From: Hypomyces perniciosus
Taxonomy: Eukaryota > Ascomycota > Sordariomycetes > Hypocreales > Hypocreaceae
DNA length: 64,000 nt
Direction: 5' to 3'
Assembly (NCBI GenBank): GCA_008477525.1
Contig: SPDT01000006.1
Span: forward strand, 1,143,501 to 1,207,500
Both the position numbers and the translations under genes were made by a program. Positions 61,201 to 64,000 of the stretch are shown in pieces; the stretch's first letter is position 1; every line of letters starts with the position of its first letter. Under the pieces are notes generated by a model, which had not been told where the DNA came from, did not search any database, and saw only the letters and a program-made list of their open reading frames with translations.

Positions 61201-64000
61201 TGCGATATGACCCCAATGAGGAGATATCCATCGAACCGTATTAGCACTCAATGCTGCTTTTTGTTCGGGGTGAGCAAAAAGGTCTAGCTTCGAGTAGTTG
61301 ATGATGAGGATCAGTTTGTAAATGATCAGTTTGCCCTTCACGTCTGTGCATGAATCCATGAAGTCGATAGCAATATGTAGGATTTCCTCCGTGGTCAGGA
61401 GACCCGTAAGCTCCGGAAGCCAAGTGTGGAAGTGTTGTACAGCCAAGGTTTGACTGCCTACTAACACGGGCGCTGAGTTGCGCATCATCTCATCAAGGGC
61501 TTTGAAAATAGTTCGCAAATTCCGAGTGAATCCTTGAGTAGAAGATGTGATTCCTATTCCAGCCTCCTTTGCCCTCTGCTGTCCACGAGATTGGGTGATG
61601 AACTTCAGTATATGCCGTACAACTTTGAAAGTAGCACGCAACTTGCGAGCCGTCTCCGGCTCTGTGGGATTCTTGAGTAGTCTAGTAAAGGACCGTATCA
61701 AGCAAGGTGTAGCAAAAGGATAATTGAATTGGGTCTCGGCATATTGGTCGACGAGAGGACCCAGGTTGAACCTTCGATCATGAACAATACCAAGAACTCT
61801 GACCATGGCCGTAAACACCAGATCTTCATACTCATCGTTTCCGGAGTACTCGACAAGAATTCCAAAGAGACTGTCCAGCACATTACTAAGAAGCTTGACG
61901 ACTTCAATCTCAGGGACGAAAATAAGCTGTCTCAGCACCGTAGGGATTTCCTCCTTTGGCAATTCTTTCCATTTGAGAACCCCCAGGATGACCCTATCTT
62001 GTGAGAACCTGGTGCTGCAAAGGAAAGTGTCAATGAGCAATACCGCAAGTGGGCCGGTGACTTCGACAGAATGCTCATCTTTGCCACGCGGCGCCCATGG
62101 AACGGAGAGATAGCCGCCTCTCCCTGAAGGACCGGCCTGCGCGGTAGAGGTGAACTCGTCTACTTTATAGAGCAAGAGTCCATGCGGTCCATCGCGAATA
62201 AAGGCCTGGCTTTCCCAGAGGGGCATATGAGCAACAGCGAATGGAGGATTGGGCATATCGGATAAAAACACGACGACATGAGCATTCGCAACATCACTTG
62301 GTGACAGTGAAAGCCGTAGCGTCTGGTTCCAAGCCTCTCCTCTTTCCACAGCAGAGGACTTGAAGGTTGTCATTCCTTCTGTATTGGACGACGTGAAAAT
62401 GCATTTTTCAAATCGCTCTCCAGAATGCTGACGAACTTCAAGAGTAACTTGTAGGTTTCCTCCGTGAAGTGTGCTCGGTATGCTCGTTGCGCTGCCTCCA
62501 TATCTTGAGAGGAGATGTTGTCTAGCCAAAGCAGCGACGTTGAGAGTGAGATAGATGTCCGATCTAGGCTTTGTTGGCGCAGCAGAGAAGCCTATCCTGC
62601 TGGTCTTCGAAACACCGGACAGCATTGTAGGTGTAGCTTTGATTAAGTCATCGGCATCTGAATGATTGAACTTCTTAAGAGAAACCTGCAGTCTCTCGCC
62701 CCTTCTCGATTTCTCATAATGACCCGAAGCGCTGCTCATCAGCTCCCGAATTAATGGGTCAAACTCATCGTCGGGGGAGACCTTCGTGGACGGTGACCAG
62801 ATACCGATAACCTGTTCAACTTCCTCTGCCTGCTTCATGATGGAATTGAGTTTCAAAACACCAATGCCAACTGTGCGCTGGGCTGTCTGTGTTGATTCGA
62901 CGAGACTCGCTGTACTTTTGGACCCAGCAGTGCTTGGTGGACCATAACCATCCTGACTATCCATGCGGCTGGTTGATGGTCTTTCATCTTGCTGCTCTGA
63001 CACCGAATCCATCTTGTTCACGGCACTACCACGGGAGAAGGCAGATCGCGCAGTTTTGGCACCCCACATCAAGCTTCTCCTAGAAGTCTTGGTCCCACTG
63101 AGAGGCGGTGATCGCGGGTTTTCTTTGGAATAGCTGCTATCAGTACCTGACCGGGAAAGGGGTCGGGGCATCACAACTTGCTGTGAGGCCAACACCTTGA
63201 CGACAAGATACAACTCGGAGTCAGCCGATGGTGCATCCCCAATGTCCTGCGCAGATAGGTCGGTGAAGAGTGTTCTTGTACAGGAATTTTGCGCAAGAGC
63301 CCCTATTGATCCGCCTGCTGGTATCTCAATGGCAAAGCATTCCGACAGGCTTGTACCTTTACCGTACTGCGGCTTGCTGACGAGGTACGCCATCAAAGTG
63401 GTTTCTTCGACAGAGGTCCCTGCGAAGCCTTTTACCTCCAGCAAGATATGATTGAGGCTTGTGAGCTCAACTGTTGGCTGAGGAGGTTCATCTAGCAGGC
63501 TCATAACCGACTGCAGCTTTGTGATGTCTACAACCGAATCATCGCCCGTCAGAACCCGACCGCGGGCTGCTGGGTCTCGTACAACCACCTCGCCACCACA
63601 AAGCTTATTCACCGTAACCAGATCCCAAACAGTTTTTTCTCGTAATCTCTCGTACTCGTGGGCCGTAAGAATGTTGTAGAGAAACTGTTGGCGATGGAGG
63701 TTTAGAGAAGCGACAAGTTGCGACAGCTTGTCTAGCTTCGAATACTGTCGGGAGAGAAGCAGTTCGTGCAGGTTTTTAGAGTGCCATTCTCGCAGGCATG
63801 AAGCGATCTCGTCGACTAACGGTTCATCGACCGACGTAGGTGTTTCGTCCCCAATCTTTAGCATAGGAACTGGTGCTGGAGGCCGAGGCGTACTGGGGTC
63901 TCTCTTCATGGGGGTAGATAAATTCCCATAAGTGCCGTTGGTCAGTTCTCTCAGAGGCTTCCTCCACTTGTTCGAACCAGACAGGGTCCGTTTCTTGATC
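58280..64000 (-). CDS. DOCK-family guanine nucleotide exchange factor, partial (N-terminus beyond the window)
   Basis: Two exons are visible, 58908 to the right edge and 58280-58863, covering about 1,890 residues. The frame is open at 64000, before the internal Met at 63909, so the N-terminus lies outside. DOCK proteins activate Rac/Cdc42 GTPases through a DHR-2 domain. The N-terminal part has a helical region (REWHSKNLHELLLSRQYSKL). The DHR-1/C2 domain is marked by DIYLTLNVAALARQHLLSRY and FLSDMPNPPFAVAHMPLW. A long armadillo-like stretch leads to DHR-2, with LHADLYEWDPIGHTPAL, FERKERIYFDMIKHFEDG, IYEKISKSEKIVPKYFKVIY and DPQDTAIKMSLMDHAMMI. The tail is Ser/Arg-rich. The intron is only 44 bp; its AAAG acceptor was chosen because the nearer CAG would create a stop. 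It should act at the membrane in polarity or hyphal growth. Confidence 0.92.

Overview
The window is nuclear DNA of a filamentous ascomycete (Pezizomycotina). Gene content points to a sordariomycete, possibly Hypocreales, but that placement is inference. The signs are introns mostly 50-80 bp long with CTAAC/CTGAT-type branch points, intron-bearing genes on both strands with no operons, UDP-galactopyranose mutase, a Chs7-family chaperone, a group X hybrid histidine kinase and a fungal DOCK-type GEF. I rebuilt exon-intron structures by hand, requiring GT-AG (or GC-AG) borders, matching phases and agreement with the protein families. There are 21 protein-coding genes, one weak candidate gene and one tRNA-Asp(GTC).

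Layout. 1-13 kb: a 2,566-residue group X hybrid histidine kinase and UDP-galactopyranose mutase, both on minus. 16-24.9 kb: a TPT/DMT-type membrane transporter (+), ribosomal protein eL27 (-), head-to-head NCE101 (+), a TTC36-like TPR protein (-), 4-hydroxyphenylpyruvate dioxygenase (+) and TFIIH subunit p44/Ssl1 (-). The last two each carry one apparent single-base frameshift. 25.6-26.9 kb: a Chs7-family protein with a GC-AG intron. 27-31.6 kb: mostly gene-poor DNA holding tRNA-Asp. 31.7-34.1 kb: an MFS sugar transporter with no visible in-frame ATG at its 5' end. 34.7-41.9 kb: a compact block with a DUF1763/LYR-like protein, frataxin, AP-3 sigma, a small predicted mitochondrial membrane protein and cytosolic leucyl-tRNA synthetase. 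43.6-48 kb: a small GPI-type surface protein, DPH3 and an ABCD peroxisomal transporter. 48.3-54 kb: an RBR (RING-IBR-RING) ubiquitin ligase with two tandem alternative last exons and an unrecognised coiled-coil protein. 55.4-64 kb: an Hsp70/HSPA12-like ATPase and a DOCK GEF that runs off the right edge.

Most genes are unrelated housekeeping functions: translation (eL27, LeuRS, DPH3, tRNA-Asp), transcription and repair (p44), iron-sulfur metabolism (frataxin), trafficking (AP-3, Chs7-type) and peroxisomal import. No biosynthetic cluster, transposon, CRISPR array or obvious novel multi-gene system is visible. The most notable points are the tandem RING2 exons of the RBR ligase, the two neighbouring one-base frameshifts, the missing start of the sugar transporter, and a TACTCCGTAC/TACTTCGTAC motif scattered through the non-coding DNA.
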